Positions 42,227 through 50,494 are shown, counted from the first letter of the stretch. The stretch is 64,000 nucleotides of DNA from Dyadobacter jejuensis (GCF_003149085.1 NZ_QGDT01000017.1:39178-103177); one strand, 5' to 3'. Numbers and translations are program-made. The notes: generated from the letters alone by a model not told the origin.

Positions 42227-44821
42227 ATGAAACGAAGGAAATTTATAGGGAATACCTTGTTGGCCTCTGCCGGGCTCACCCTCTCTAATGCGGCTTTTGG
42301 TCGAAGAAATGCCTTAGTTCGAGTGGACGACTATGCCAGTGACTGGCATCAAAAAGGTGATGGAACTTGGATAGGAGAGGCTTTTTGGGCGAATAGGTTA
42401 CAGGATTGGCGCATGGAAAAAGGGGGGGTAGAGACGGTAATTCGCGGAAAAAACCGTTCTCTGGCTTTGTTGACCCACGAGTTAGGGAAGGCCTCCGAGC
42501 CATTTAGCATGCAGGTGGACTTGCAGTTTTTAGATAAAAAGCTAGATAAGGACCTGGTAGGGTTCAGAATTGGGAATGTTGGTCGGATAGACGATTACAG
42601 ATCGACGGCAATATATGGCAAAGGAATGCGCCTAGGCTTGTTGGGGAATGGGAAGCTGCTCCTAGGTCAAAAACAATCCGATGAACGTGTGTCAGAAAGC
42701 GACTTAAGCAAAAAATTAACCTTACAGCTTTCGGGGAAGCCTATACATAGCGATTTGTATGCCCTGCAGTTGACGGTATCGGAAGGGCGCCGGCAGCTTC
42801 TAGAAATAAAAGGATATTTGGTAGGGAACAAAGAGATTATCGGCGGCATAGCCTTGCTGCATGATGCCGATACGGAGCTTCAGCAAGAACTGCAACCGGG
42901 CGTTCGCTTCGAAAGGTTCCTGTTGCGGGGCACTAAGCTCGTAGGGGATCCTTCTCGCACCTTTGGCCCCATTATGTTTGCCCAATATACCCTCGACAAA
43001 CAAACCATTAAGCTCTCCGCACAATTAGCCCCTATAGGAGCGGGAGCCCAACGGGTCGATTTGTTTATCAAGGAGGGTAAGGACTGGAAAAAACTGGATA
43101 CGGCACAGGTGGATCCAGTAAGTAGAGTAGCAGCCTTTAGGATATCAGATTGGCTAGCCACCACGCCTATACCTTACAAACTTCAACTTCAGGGCCATGG
43201 CTCGAGTTACGAAGGTAGCTTTGCACCAGCCCCTACGGCCGATCAGCCGGTAAAGCTCGGCTTGTTCAGTTGTAACTGTGATCATGGATTCCCCGATACC
43301 GACCTACGTAGCCATATTCTGTACCATAACATTGATGCGGCACTTTTCTTGGGGGATCAATTTTATGAGGGTACCGGTGGTTTTGGAGTCGAAGAAACTA
43401 GTCTGGATCGATCGATTCTCGATTATTTACGGAAATGGTACCAGTTTGGCTGGTCTTACCGAGATGTGTTCCGCCATATTCCTTGCGTGTCTATCCCCGA
43501 CGATCATGACGTGTACCACGGCAATCTGTGGGGAGAAGAAGGAAAGGAGGCCCTCAAGGAAGGAGCGGCCTATGTACGCCAAGATTCGGGTGGGTATAAG
43601 ATGCACCCCGAATGGGTTACGATGGTGCAGCAGACACAGGCTAGTCACCTTCCCGATGCCTACGATCCTACCCCCGTAAAAAATGGGGTCAGCGTATATT
43701 ATACCGATTGGAACTGGGGACCATATAGCTTCGCCATTCTTGAAGATCGGAAGTTCAAATCGGCCCCTCAGCATATATTTCCTAAAGAAGCAGGCATTCA
43801 AAATGGGTTTATCACCAATCCTGACTTTAAAGACGAAACCTACCTCAATGCACCTAATGCCGAGTTGCTGGGGAGTAGGCAAGAGCAGTTTTTGGAAAAC
43901 TGGGTGGCAGATTGGAAGCATGGGGCCCGCATGAAAATAGTGCTTTCTCAGACTAACTTCTGTACCGTTGCCACCTTGCCCAAAGGATCTTTAGGCGACT
44001 CGATGGTCCCTAAACTGGAGATTCCTGAATTAGGAACGTATGTGGCTGGCGACGACATGACCCGGGATATGGATTCCAACGGCTGGCCGCATAGCAAACG
44101 CAACAAGGCCGTAGATATCATTAGAAGGGGATACACGTTGCATCTGGCCGGAGATCAGCATATTGCCTCCGTAGTTCGATATGGAGTGGACTCCCACGAC
44201 GATGCCGGCTTCGCATTTGCAGGCCCAGCCCTCAACAATATTTTTCCTCGGCGCTGGTGGCCCGATCTGCCCAAGGATCATCAGCCTCTGCCAGGGAAAC
44301 CTTCGTACACAGGGAAATTTGAAGACGGTTTTAAAAATAAAATTACCTTACATGCCGTTGCTAGCCCTCGGAAAACGGGCCTCGAACCCGCCATTATTCA
44401 TGATCGGGCTACGGGATATGGTATCGTCAAAATAGACCCTACCACTAGGGATATTACTATGGAGTGCTGGAAAAGGAGTGCCGATCCTGCTAAGGACCAG
44501 GCTAACGGACAGTACGACGGCTGGCCCATTACGGTCAATCAATTCGATAATTACGATCGACAGGCCTTTGAATACTTGCCCGAGCTAGAGGTGGTCGATC
44601 AACAGGATGCCGTAGTGCAGGTCCTCAACGAAGGGAATGGAGAGGTTCTATATACCCTACGATTGGTGGGGGATAAGTTTCGTGCCAAGGTTTTTGAAGA
44701 AGGAAGCTACACCCTCCGGGTGGGCGATCCCGACAAGGGGATTTGGAAGGAGCTGAAAGGCCTGAAAACGGGCAAGAAACGCAGAAGGAAGCAAAAAACG
44801 TTGAAGGTGCGTTTAGCATAG
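42227..44821 (+). CDS. PhoD-like metallophosphatase, Tat-exported
   Basis: The 864-residue protein has a twin-arginine leader (KRRKFIGNTLLASAGLTL) and, from about residue 340, a PhoD-type phosphoesterase domain. Metal-binding elements are LFSCNCDHGFPD, ALFLGDQFYEG, IPDDHDVYHGN and HLAGDQHIAS. The N-terminal 330 residues are an additional domain not present in Bacillus PhoD, and a short C-terminal beta domain follows. PhoD enzymes are Ca/Fe alkaline phosphodiesterases. The substrate may be a phosphodiester or phosphonate; no Pho regulatory site is apparent. Confidence 0.85.
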   Translation: MKRRKFIGNTLLASAGLTLSNAAFGRRNALVRVDDYASDWHQKGDGTWIGEAFWANRLQDWRMEKGGVETVIRGKNRSLALLTHELGKASEPFSMQVDLQFLDKKLDKDLVGFRIGNVGRIDDYRSTAIYGKGMRLGLLGNGKLLLGQKQSDERVSESDLSKKLTLQLSGKPIHSDLYALQLTVSEGRRQLLEIKGYLVGNKEIIGGIALLHDADTELQQELQPGVRFERFLLRGTKLVGDPSRTFGPIMFAQYTLDKQTIKLSAQLAPIGAGAQRVDLFIKEGKDWKKLDTAQVDPVSRVAAFRISDWLATTPIPYKLQLQGHGSSYEGSFAPAPTADQPVKLGLFSCNCDHGFPDTDLRSHILYHNIDAALFLGDQFYEGTGGFGVEETSLDRSILDYLRKWYQFGWSYRDVFRHIPCVSIPDDHDVYHGNLWGEEGKEALKEGAAYVRQDSGGYKMHPEWVTMVQQTQASHLPDAYDPTPVKNGVSVYYTDWNWGPYSFAILEDRKFKSAPQHIFPKEAGIQNGFITNPDFKDETYLNAPNAELLGSRQEQFLENWVADWKHGARMKIVLSQTNFCTVATLPKGSLGDSMVPKLEIPELGTYVAGDDMTRDMDSNGWPHSKRNKAVDIIRRGYTLHLAGDQHIASVVRYGVDSHDDAGFAFAGPALNNIFPRRWWPDLPKDHQPLPGKPSYTGKFEDGFKNKITLHAVASPRKTGLEPAIIHDRATGYGIVKIDPTTRDITMECWKRSADPAKDQANGQYDGWPITVNQFDNYDRQAFEYLPELEVVDQQDAVVQVLNEGNGEVLYTLRLVGDKFRAKVFEEGSYTLRVGDPDKGIWKELKGLKTGKKRRRKQKTLKVRLA

Positions 44822-44822
44822 A

Positions 44823-44854
44823 ATTTCCCCGGCTGATTGCCCAGCCGGGGAAAT
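44823..44854. terminator. Hairpin between convergent PhoD and SMP-30 genes
   Basis: The 13-base arms ATTTCCCCGGCTG (44823-44835) and CAGCCGGGGAAAT (44842-44854) are perfect complements around a six-base loop. The tails are only weakly T-rich on either side, but the position two bases after a stop fits a shared terminator. Confidence 0.6.
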
Positions 44855-44857
44855 GAA

Positions 44858-45775
44858 CTAGTTTCCTTTTACATTCATTTTTAATCCATAAACCGACTTT
44901 TGAGCGGTCATAAATAGCATATCGTTTTTCTTCCCTCCAAAACATATATTGGCCGTCCAGCCCTGGTGAACGGGGATATAGGCTATCTTATTGCCGGTTG
45001 GGTCGAATACAGTTACCCCATTGCCAGTCAAATAGAGGTTCCCTTTAGAGTCCAGGGTCATGCCGTCGGACCCCATCTCGGCAAATAGTTTTTTGTTGCT
45101 AATCTGGCCTTGCCCCGTAATATCGAAGACGTATGTCTTGCTGGCGCCAATATCGGCAACATAGAGCTTTTTGCCGTCGGCAGTACCCACAATGCCGTTT
45201 GGCTTGTTTAGCGCATCGGTCACCCGGGTGATGGTGCTCCTGTCGGGACTCAGGTAGTATACATGTTGTCCGTCTTGCTGCATAGCCGGATCTCGCTTCC
45301 AATAAGGGCGCTTGTACAGGGGGTCGGTAAAATAAATACCTCCTGCCGCATCCAACCACAGGTCATTGGGGCCGTTGAGGAGTTTTCCATCGTATTTTTC
45401 TCCTATAAGGGTGTGGTTTCCCTTTTTATCGAAAGACCAAAGTTGGTTTTCTTCGTCGGCACAGGTAATTAGTCGACCCTTTTTATCGAAATACATGCCG
45501 TTGGAGCGTCCCGACTTGTCTGAAAATGTGGTTATTTCACCCGTCTTGGCGTCCCAGCGAAGGATTTTGTCGTTGGGTTGATCCGTAAAAAAAACGTTTC
45601 CTTTTTTATCAGCCACCGGGCCTTCAGTAAAAGCATAGCCTCCACCTAACAACTCAACCTTCGCCCCGGGGGCTATGAGGTTGTTCTGGTCCATGATTTG
45701 CGCATTTGCGCTCAAACTGAAACATAAGCACGCGCATGCAGCGAGTCCTCTAACTGGTTTGAATATCGATATCAT
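44858..45775 (-). CDS. SMP-30/gluconolactonase family protein, exported
   Basis: The 305-residue six-bladed propeller protein has a signal peptide (about 1-25, ANA|QIMDQ). Metal and substrate residues lie in YAFTEGPVADKKGNVFFTD, GPNDLWLDAAGGIYFTDP and KPNGIVGTADGKKLYVAD. The family hydrolyses sugar lactones. It lies 58 bp after the Tat-type Gfo/Idh oxidoreductase gene, and a periplasmic sugar dehydrogenase plus lactonase is a sensible pair, since dehydrogenases of aldoses give lactones. A hairpin at 45799-45817 separates them. Confidence 0.9.
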   Translation of the reverse strand: MISIFKPVRGLAACACLCFSLSANAQIMDQNNLIAPGAKVELLGGGYAFTEGPVADKKGNVFFTDQPNDKILRWDAKTGEITTFSDKSGRSNGMYFDKKGRLITCADEENQLWSFDKKGNHTLIGEKYDGKLLNGPNDLWLDAAGGIYFTDPLYKRPYWKRDPAMQQDGQHVYYLSPDRSTITRVTDALNKPNGIVGTADGKKLYVADIGASKTYVFDITGQGQISNKKLFAEMGSDGMTLDSKGNLYLTGNGVTVFDPTGNKIAYIPVHQGWTANICFGGKKNDMLFMTAQKSVYGLKMNVKGN

Positions 45776-45798
45776 TTTGTATAATTATATAAAATACA

Positions 45799-45817
45799 GG
45801 ACTGGCCCTGCCAGTCC
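45799..45817 (-). terminator. Perfect hairpin between the oxidoreductase and lactonase genes
   Basis: The arms GGACTGGC (45799-45806) and GCCAGTCC (45810-45817) surround a three-base loop, followed on the minus strand by TGTATTTTATAT. It could end part of the transcription or stabilise mRNA ends. Confidence 0.5.
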
Positions 45818-45833
45818 GTAAAGGTGCTCTTCC

Positions 45834-46943
45834 TTATGAATTGATCATGATTTTCTGTCCTCCTTTCCGAATAGACTCATATACGGCATCTACCACGATC
45901 ATATCTTTGAGGCCCTCTTCGCCCGTTACATTGGGATCGGGTTTGTTTTGAAGAATACAGGCGGCTATTCCATCCATTTGATAGGCCTGATGATTCACAC
46001 TCGGCTGATTGATAGGCCCCAGGTGAGTCTTGCCCTTAATAGGTCCATAGCCAAATGCCGGTACCATTTCGGCCCAGCCCTTGGAGCCCATTAGGTGCAG
46101 CCGTTCGGAGTGGTTGAAATTATAAGTGCAACCGCAATTGGCAATAATGCCACTAGGAAAGCCTAGCTGAAAGGTGATGGTCTCGTCGACCTCCTTAAAT
46201 TTGACAGGATCGGTTTTGCTCTCTTGGGCAGTTACCCATATAGGCTCTTCACCCGTGCAGTATCTTGCGGCATTTAGGGAGTAAACCCCTACGTCCATCA
46301 TGGCTCCACCTCCGGCCAAGGCCTTTTTTAGCCTCCATTGGGTAGGGTCTCCGATGGTAAAACCCATATAGTTGTTGACATGCATGATTTTGCCAAACTC
46401 ACCCGCTTCGCGCATGCGGATTACTTCCTGAGTATGTGGTTCAAAATGTAGCCTGTAGCCCACATAAAGTCTAACCCCAGCTTTTTTGCAGGCCTCGATC
46501 ATCTCTCTGGCTTGTTGTGCATTGTCGGCCAGGGGTTTCTCACATATAATATGCTTGCCCGTCTTGGCTACTTCCAACACAAATTTGTGATGCAAGGAAT
46601 TAGGGGTGATCACATACACCAAGTCGATTTCCGAATTATTGCGGATGTCCTCGATGTTCTCGTACGAATAGGTGTTTTTGTCTGGGATATCGTATTTCTT
46701 TTTCCAGGTATCTATTTTGGATGGAGTACCCGATATGAGACCAGTAATCTTCGCCATTTTACATTCTTGCATGCCCTTGGCAACAATATTGGCGTAGCCA
46801 CCCAGACCAAGAAGGGCTACCCGCAGGGGCCGGTCTACTGGTACATCGCTGGTATGAGGGTCGGCCGCAAAGCTGTAGTCGGCCATCGAGCTAAGACCCA
46901 GCCCGAGAGCTAACTGTTGTAAAAACACACGACGTGCTTGCAT
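45834..46943 (-). CDS. Gfo/Idh/MocA oxidoreductase with Tat-type leader
   Basis: The 369-residue protein has a twin-arginine leader (MQARRVFLQQLALGLGLSSM), then a Rossmann fold (RVALLGLGGYAN), the family motif ICEKPLADNAQQA and a C-terminal substrate domain (GGAMMDVGVYSLNA). It resembles glucose-fructose oxidoreductase, which is exported with tightly bound NADP and oxidises one sugar while reducing another. The exported location with a bound cofactor is the inference that makes sense of the Tat leader. The lactonase gene follows on the same strand. Confidence 0.9.
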   Translation of the reverse strand: MQARRVFLQQLALGLGLSSMADYSFAADPHTSDVPVDRPLRVALLGLGGYANIVAKGMQECKMAKITGLISGTPSKIDTWKKKYDIPDKNTYSYENIEDIRNNSEIDLVYVITPNSLHHKFVLEVAKTGKHIICEKPLADNAQQAREMIEACKKAGVRLYVGYRLHFEPHTQEVIRMREAGEFGKIMHVNNYMGFTIGDPTQWRLKKALAGGGAMMDVGVYSLNAARYCTGEEPIWVTAQESKTDPVKFKEVDETITFQLGFPSGIIANCGCTYNFNHSERLHLMGSKGWAEMVPAFGYGPIKGKTHLGPINQPSVNHQAYQMDGIAACILQNKPDPNVTGEEGLKDMIVVDAVYESIRKGGQKIMINS

Positions 46944-47118
46944 AAGTATTAGTTTTTTGGTGAATGCATTTGCCCTTTAAAGTAAGGGAAGCTAATATTC
47001 TCCTTATAGTATAATCACTTGTGCCTTTTTTTGGTCTATTATTCCTTCTATCGGTCAGGGAAGAAGGCCCCATTAACTTAAAATTGTTTTTTAATTGGAT
47101 AGGGAACTAAGTGATGCA

Positions 47119-47155
47119 TTTATATGTTATTACATTAAATGTATAAACATATAAA
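47119..47155. promoter_or_regulatory. 37-bp near-perfect palindrome, probable operator before the mhqO-like gene
   Basis: The 37-bp segment is symmetric about 47137. Eighteen base pairs can be compared and 16 match; outer arms TTTATATGTT and AACATATAAA and inner arms TACATT and AATGTA are perfect. It ends 11 bp before the ATG at 47167, where it would overlap the transcription start or translation leader. MarR-family repressors such as MhqR bind palindromes of this kind before quinone-detoxification genes in Bacillus; no such regulator is in the window. Confidence 0.6.
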
Positions 47156-47166
47156 TACCGAAACTT

Positions 47167-48111
47167 ATGAAAACGCTCATTAATGGATTGCACCATATCA
47201 CAGCCATCGCGAGTGATGCCCAACGTAATGTTGATTTTTATGTAGGAGTATTGGGCTTAAGGTTGATCAAGAAAACGGTGAATTTCGATGCACCGGACGT
47301 ATACCATTTATATTATGGGGACCGGGAAGGTACGCCAGGCTCTGTACTTACTTTTTTTCCTTATGCGGGTTTGCAGCGTGGACGTAAGGGTGGGGGGCAA
47401 CTAACCTACACGGCATTTTCAATACCAAAGGCTTCATTGGCCTATTGGATGGACCGTTTGACTAGTTTTGGGATCCCTTATTCTAGTCCTTATAGTCGTT
47501 TTGACGAATCGTATTTACGGTTTGAAGATTATGACGGCATGGGAATAGAGCTTGTAGCCAATCAGAACGATTTACGTCCGGGATGGGACAACGGAAAAAT
47601 ACCCCTTGATTACTCAATCCGTGGTTTTTATACGGCTACGCTCAATGAGTTTTTTATAGACAAGACGATAGCGCTGCTCACCGATGTCATGCAACATAAA
47701 TTAATAGCGGAAGAAACCGATTTATGGCGTTTTGAGGCCTTAAAAGGTGGGCCTGGAAACTATGTGGATGTTAAAAAGTCCTCAAAAGATGTGAGAGCAC
47801 TCCAGGGAGCTGGCTCGGTACACCATATTGCCTTTTCTACCGATACGGATGAGACCCAACTCGAAATTCGAGAAAAATTATTGACGGCTGGTTTTCATCC
47901 GACGGAGGTGCTTGACCGGAATTATTTTCACAGTATCTACTACCGCGAACCGGGGGGGATTCTGTTTGAGATTGCCACCAACCCTCCAGGATTCACTGTA
48001 GATGAATCGTTGTCGGAACTAGGGACTGGCTTAAAACTTCCCGAATGGTACGAAGCAAGGCGTTCGGATATAGAAGCGGAGCTTCCCTCATTGGTAAGTG
48101 AAGCAAAATAA
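47167..48111 (+). CDS. mhqO: Ring-cleaving dioxygenase, MhqO-like (glyoxalase fold)
   Basis: The 314-residue protein has two vicinal-oxygen-chelate modules (about 5-125 and 150-285). Metal ligands are expected in GLHHITAIASD (His), SVHHIAFSTD (His) and GILFEIATNPPGF (Glu). The start GLHHITAIASDAQRNVDFYVG and the end PPGF match Bacillus MhqO, part of the hydroquinone/quinone response. It should open catechol- or hydroquinone-type rings. A hydrolase gene of MhqD type follows after 50 bp. Confidence 0.85.
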   Translation: MKTLINGLHHITAIASDAQRNVDFYVGVLGLRLIKKTVNFDAPDVYHLYYGDREGTPGSVLTFFPYAGLQRGRKGGGQLTYTAFSIPKASLAYWMDRLTSFGIPYSSPYSRFDESYLRFEDYDGMGIELVANQNDLRPGWDNGKIPLDYSIRGFYTATLNEFFIDKTIALLTDVMQHKLIAEETDLWRFEALKGGPGNYVDVKKSSKDVRALQGAGSVHHIAFSTDTDETQLEIREKLLTAGFHPTEVLDRNYFHSIYYREPGGILFEIATNPPGFTVDESLSELGTGLKLPEWYEARRSDIEAELPSLVSEAK

Positions 48112-48161
48112 ACGATCAATGGGTTAGGATAGGTTAAGATGAATTTTTAAAAGAAGAGCAG

Positions 48162-48791
48162 ATGCAAACATTAAATGATATGGAATGGAGAGGGGCGCCC
48201 ATCAATCAGGCCCCAAAAGTGATGATCATGGTGCATGGGCGAGGGGCGTCGGCAGAGAGTATTCTCGATCTTCATCGGTATTTCAATGATCCTGACCTGA
48301 GCTATGTGGCTCCACAGGCAGCGGGAGGGAGTTGGTACCCCTATAGTTTTATGGCGCCCATGGAGCAGAATGAACCTGGTTTGTCTACCGGGTTGAATAC
48401 TCTGGCCGGCATGGTAGCAGAACTAAAGCAGCAATATGGGATAGGTGCCGAGTCGATATACTTACTTGGGTTTTCGCAAGGGGCTTGTTTGGTGCTTGAA
48501 TATGCGGCCCGAAATGCACAACGCTATGTCGGGGTATTGGCCCTGAGTGGTGGGCTGATTGGGCCCGAGGGGACCGACCGAAACTATGCCGGGGATTTTG
48601 GCCAGACACCCATCCTGATAGGGTGCAGTGATGTGGATAGCCATATTCCCAAGGCCCGGGTGTTGGAATCGGGGGAGGTGTTAAAAGCCATGGGAGCGGA
48701 TACCACCGTGCAGCTCTATAAAAACTTCGGCCATAGTGTTCACCAAAATGAAATAACTTATATCAACGATTTGTTGAAGGTTACCCGATGA
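48162..48791 (+). CDS. Alpha/beta hydrolase, phospholipase/carboxylesterase family (MhqD-like)
   Basis: The 209-residue cytoplasmic serine hydrolase has the nucleophile elbow GFSQG with Ser105, an oxyanion-hole region VHGRGAS, an acid in GCSDVDSHIP (Asp157 or Asp159) and His191 in FGHSVH. Family members are carboxylesterases or lysophospholipases; the neighbour MhqD of Bacillus subtilis is induced by quinones and is the closest context match. It probably processes the ring-cleavage product or hydrolyses a related ester; this is inferred. Confidence 0.88.
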   Translation: MQTLNDMEWRGAPINQAPKVMIMVHGRGASAESILDLHRYFNDPDLSYVAPQAAGGSWYPYSFMAPMEQNEPGLSTGLNTLAGMVAELKQQYGIGAESIYLLGFSQGACLVLEYAARNAQRYVGVLALSGGLIGPEGTDRNYAGDFGQTPILIGCSDVDSHIPKARVLESGEVLKAMGADTTVQLYKNFGHSVHQNEITYINDLLKVTR

Positions 48792-48853
48792 TGCTGCCGC
48801 TGGAATTGTTTCTTGGATTCATTTCCAGTATCGGTTTTAATATCCAATTATAT

Positions 48854-48984
48854 TCGCCACGCTGTGGCTTGTATTTTAGGGTTAAAGGGTGGGGGATTTT
48901 GAATTAATTTTATTGATAGGCAGACATATGTTATTGTTTTTCTGCAGCTCGGGAGGAGCGAAATATTACTAGCATCGATTGTTG
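48854..48984. repeat. Intergenic repeat unit, copy 1
   Basis: The 131-bp unit starts TCGCCACGCTGTGGCTTG and ends GCATCGATTGTTG. It shares most bases with copy 2 (49083-49211). It holds a CCACGCTGTGG hairpin and an imperfect GCTCGGGAGGAGC palindrome. No reading frame is credible in it. Confidence 0.85.
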
Positions 48985-48992
48985 TGTATTTA

Positions 48993-49047
48993 GAGCTCCA
49001 GAGGAACGGCATATCTTATCATTTAATATGCCGCTCCTCCGGAGCTC
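48993..49047. repeat. Long hairpin between the two repeat units
   Basis: The 22-base arms at 48993-49014 and 49026-49047 pair at 20 positions around an 11-base loop. The right arm holds GCTCCTCCGGAGC, the reverse complement of GCTCCGGAGGAGC found in copy 2, so the element is built from the same palindromic module. Confidence 0.8.
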
Positions 49048-49082
49048 AATTTTGGAACTGCCATATTGTTTCTATTCATATG

Positions 49083-49211
49083 TCGCCACGCTGTGGCTTG
49101 TATTTTAGGGTTAAAGGGGATTCTTCTGAATCAATTTTAATGATAAGCAGACATATATTTTTGTTTTTCTGCAGCTCCGGAGGAGCGAAATATTAATAGC
49201 ATCGATTGTTG
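49083..49211. repeat. Intergenic repeat unit, copy 2
   Basis: The 129-bp unit is the second copy of the element at 48854-48984, in the same orientation. Small changes and short gaps lie mainly in the middle (around 49118-49160). It keeps the exact palindrome GCTCCGGAGGAGC (49172-49184). Confidence 0.85.
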
Positions 49212-49238
49212 AATAAACCTCCCTATATCCCCATAAGC

Positions 49239-49270
49239 AAGAAAGCCTACTCCAAGGAATAGGCTTTCTT
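49239..49270. terminator. Bidirectional terminator after the repeat block
   Basis: The arms AAGAAAGCCTACTCC (49239-49253) and GGAATAGGCTTTCTT (49256-49270) pair with one wobble; the innermost pairs form the loop. Tails are ATTATATTTG on plus and GCTTATGG on minus. It ends the small secreted gene that follows. Confidence 0.6.
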
Positions 49271-49288
49271 ATTATATTTGGGTGCAAG

Positions 49289-49675
49289 TTATAGTTCCAT
49301 TTTAACGGTTCGTTGAGGTACCTCTTCTGACAGTTCGAAGGTCTTGGTTTGGCGCACCCCGTTACTGATGATGTCGATGTCGTAGGTGCCACATGGTAGT
49401 TCCTTCAGGTTAAGGGTTCTGCCAAATTTGGTATGCTTCTTCGAAATCGTCTCGCGGTATACAACCGTTCCGCGGTAATCTCTTACTAGCAAATGGGTGG
49501 GGTACTCAGCACCGGCTTTGTCGACCATTACATTAATCTTTCCTTCTACGGTCGTGTAAATGCCAGTTCCGAAGCTAGCGGCTTTTTTAGTTCCCTTGTC
49601 TTTGGCTACTCCTGAAAGAGTGGCGGTAAGGATGATCGCTAATGCAATGGCGATGGTTTTGATTGAGTTTTTCAT
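49289..49675 (-). CDS. Small secreted protein, paralogue A of a tandem pair
   Basis: About 128 residues from the ATG at 49675, with a signal peptide (hydrophobic about 5-24, then VAKDKG). The mature part (about 100 residues) reads as a single beta-sandwich: GIYTTVEGKINVMVDK, THLLVRDYRGTVVYRETISKKHTKFGRTLNLKELPCGTYDIDI. It resembles T9SS-like sorting or DUF3244-type domains without the rest of a cargo protein. Paralogue B 294 bp upstream has the same length and layout. Longer reading frames upstream of this ATG lack a signal peptide and overlap the promoter block. Confidence 0.72.
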   Translation of the reverse strand: MKNSIKTIAIALAIILTATLSGVAKDKGTKKAASFGTGIYTTVEGKINVMVDKAGAEYPTHLLVRDYRGTVVYRETISKKHTKFGRTLNLKELPCGTYDIDIISNGVRQTKTFELSEEVPQRTVKMEL

Positions 49676-49716
49676 GGCTAATGTGATTGTAGGTGATTGT
49701 TGTTTAAAGAACGTTA

Positions 49717-49757
49717 CAAATATATGTGTTATAAAAGGTACTATGTATAACAAAGTA
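49717..49757 (-). promoter_or_regulatory. Promoter/operator block of paralogue A
   Basis: On the minus strand the -7 box TATATTTG (49724-49717) fits TAnnTTTG exactly. Fourteen bases upstream lies an inverted repeat TACTTTG-N5-CATAGTA (49757-49739). The same two elements with the same spacing precede paralogue B. Confidence 0.55.
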
Positions 49758-49968
49758 TATAAAAGGTTCGATTCGCTGGATGAATGGTAATCAAATAGTT
49801 AGGTGAGGTTTTTGCTTATAGATGACCCTCGTAAAGCGTCCAGCGGGTCTTGTCAGAATTTCAATCTAAAGATGTTTGGAAGGCTCTCGGCGTTGCACAA
49901 GCTGCATAAAATATTTTTGGTTTTTCAGAATTAGTTTCTGCACGGAGGGGACCCTAGGCAAGGGTTGG

Positions 49969-50355
49969 TTAGTTTATCAGGCTAATAACGGGGTGCTTAG
50001 AGCTCGATTTTATTTCGAAAGTATGGTTTTTTGTTATGCCTTTGCTTGAAATTTCGATTTGGTACGATCCCATTTCTAGTTCACTCAGATTTAGCGTTTT
50101 GCCAAACCTGTCATAGGATTTCTTAATGGTTTCACGGTAAAGGATAGCCCCCTCGTCATTTTTCAGGAGTAGGTGCGTGGGAGCTTCTGTAAGCTGCTTT
50201 TCCACCATTATTTTTACTTTACCATCGAGGGTGGTATAGATTCCCGACTCCAACCGAGAGGAACGTTTTGACTCCTTATCTAAAGCGAAACTAGAAAGAG
50301 AAGTGGTGGCAACAAGGGCCAAAAATAATGCGGTGGTTTTGAATGACTGTTTCAT
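49969..50355 (-). CDS. Small secreted protein, paralogue B of a tandem pair
   Basis: About 128 residues from the ATG at 50355, with a signal peptide (about 1-24, SLSSFA) and a beta-sandwich mature part (GIYTTLDGKVKIMVEK, THLLLKNDEGAILYRETIKKSYDRFGKTLNLSELEMGSYQIEI). Aligned with paralogue A it keeps GIYTT, RETI, FGRTLNL/FGKTLNL and a Gly-Thr/Ser-Tyr turn. No catalytic residue or lipobox is seen. It may be a surface or periplasmic structural protein; function unknown. Confidence 0.72.
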   Translation of the reverse strand: MKQSFKTTALFLALVATTSLSSFALDKESKRSSRLESGIYTTLDGKVKIMVEKQLTEAPTHLLLKNDEGAILYRETIKKSYDRFGKTLNLSELEMGSYQIEISSKGITKNHTFEIKSSSKHPVISLIN

Positions 50356-50398
50356 GGCTAATGGATGTTCTATGTGTTCGTTTGAATGATTAACGTTA

Positions 50399-50439
50399 CA
50401 AATATAAGGGCTATGTAAGGTACTATGCATTACAAAGTA
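50399..50439 (-). promoter_or_regulatory. Promoter/operator block of paralogue B
   Basis: TATATTTG (50406-50399) is followed upstream, 14 bases away, by TACTTTG-N5-CATAGTA (50439-50421). It matches the block before paralogue A, also in AACGTTACAAATATA on the plus strand. Confidence 0.55.
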
Positions 50440-50494
50440 CATGAATGGTAAAAACTTTTGGTTGAATGGTTATGGGTAAATACAGAACAAAAAA

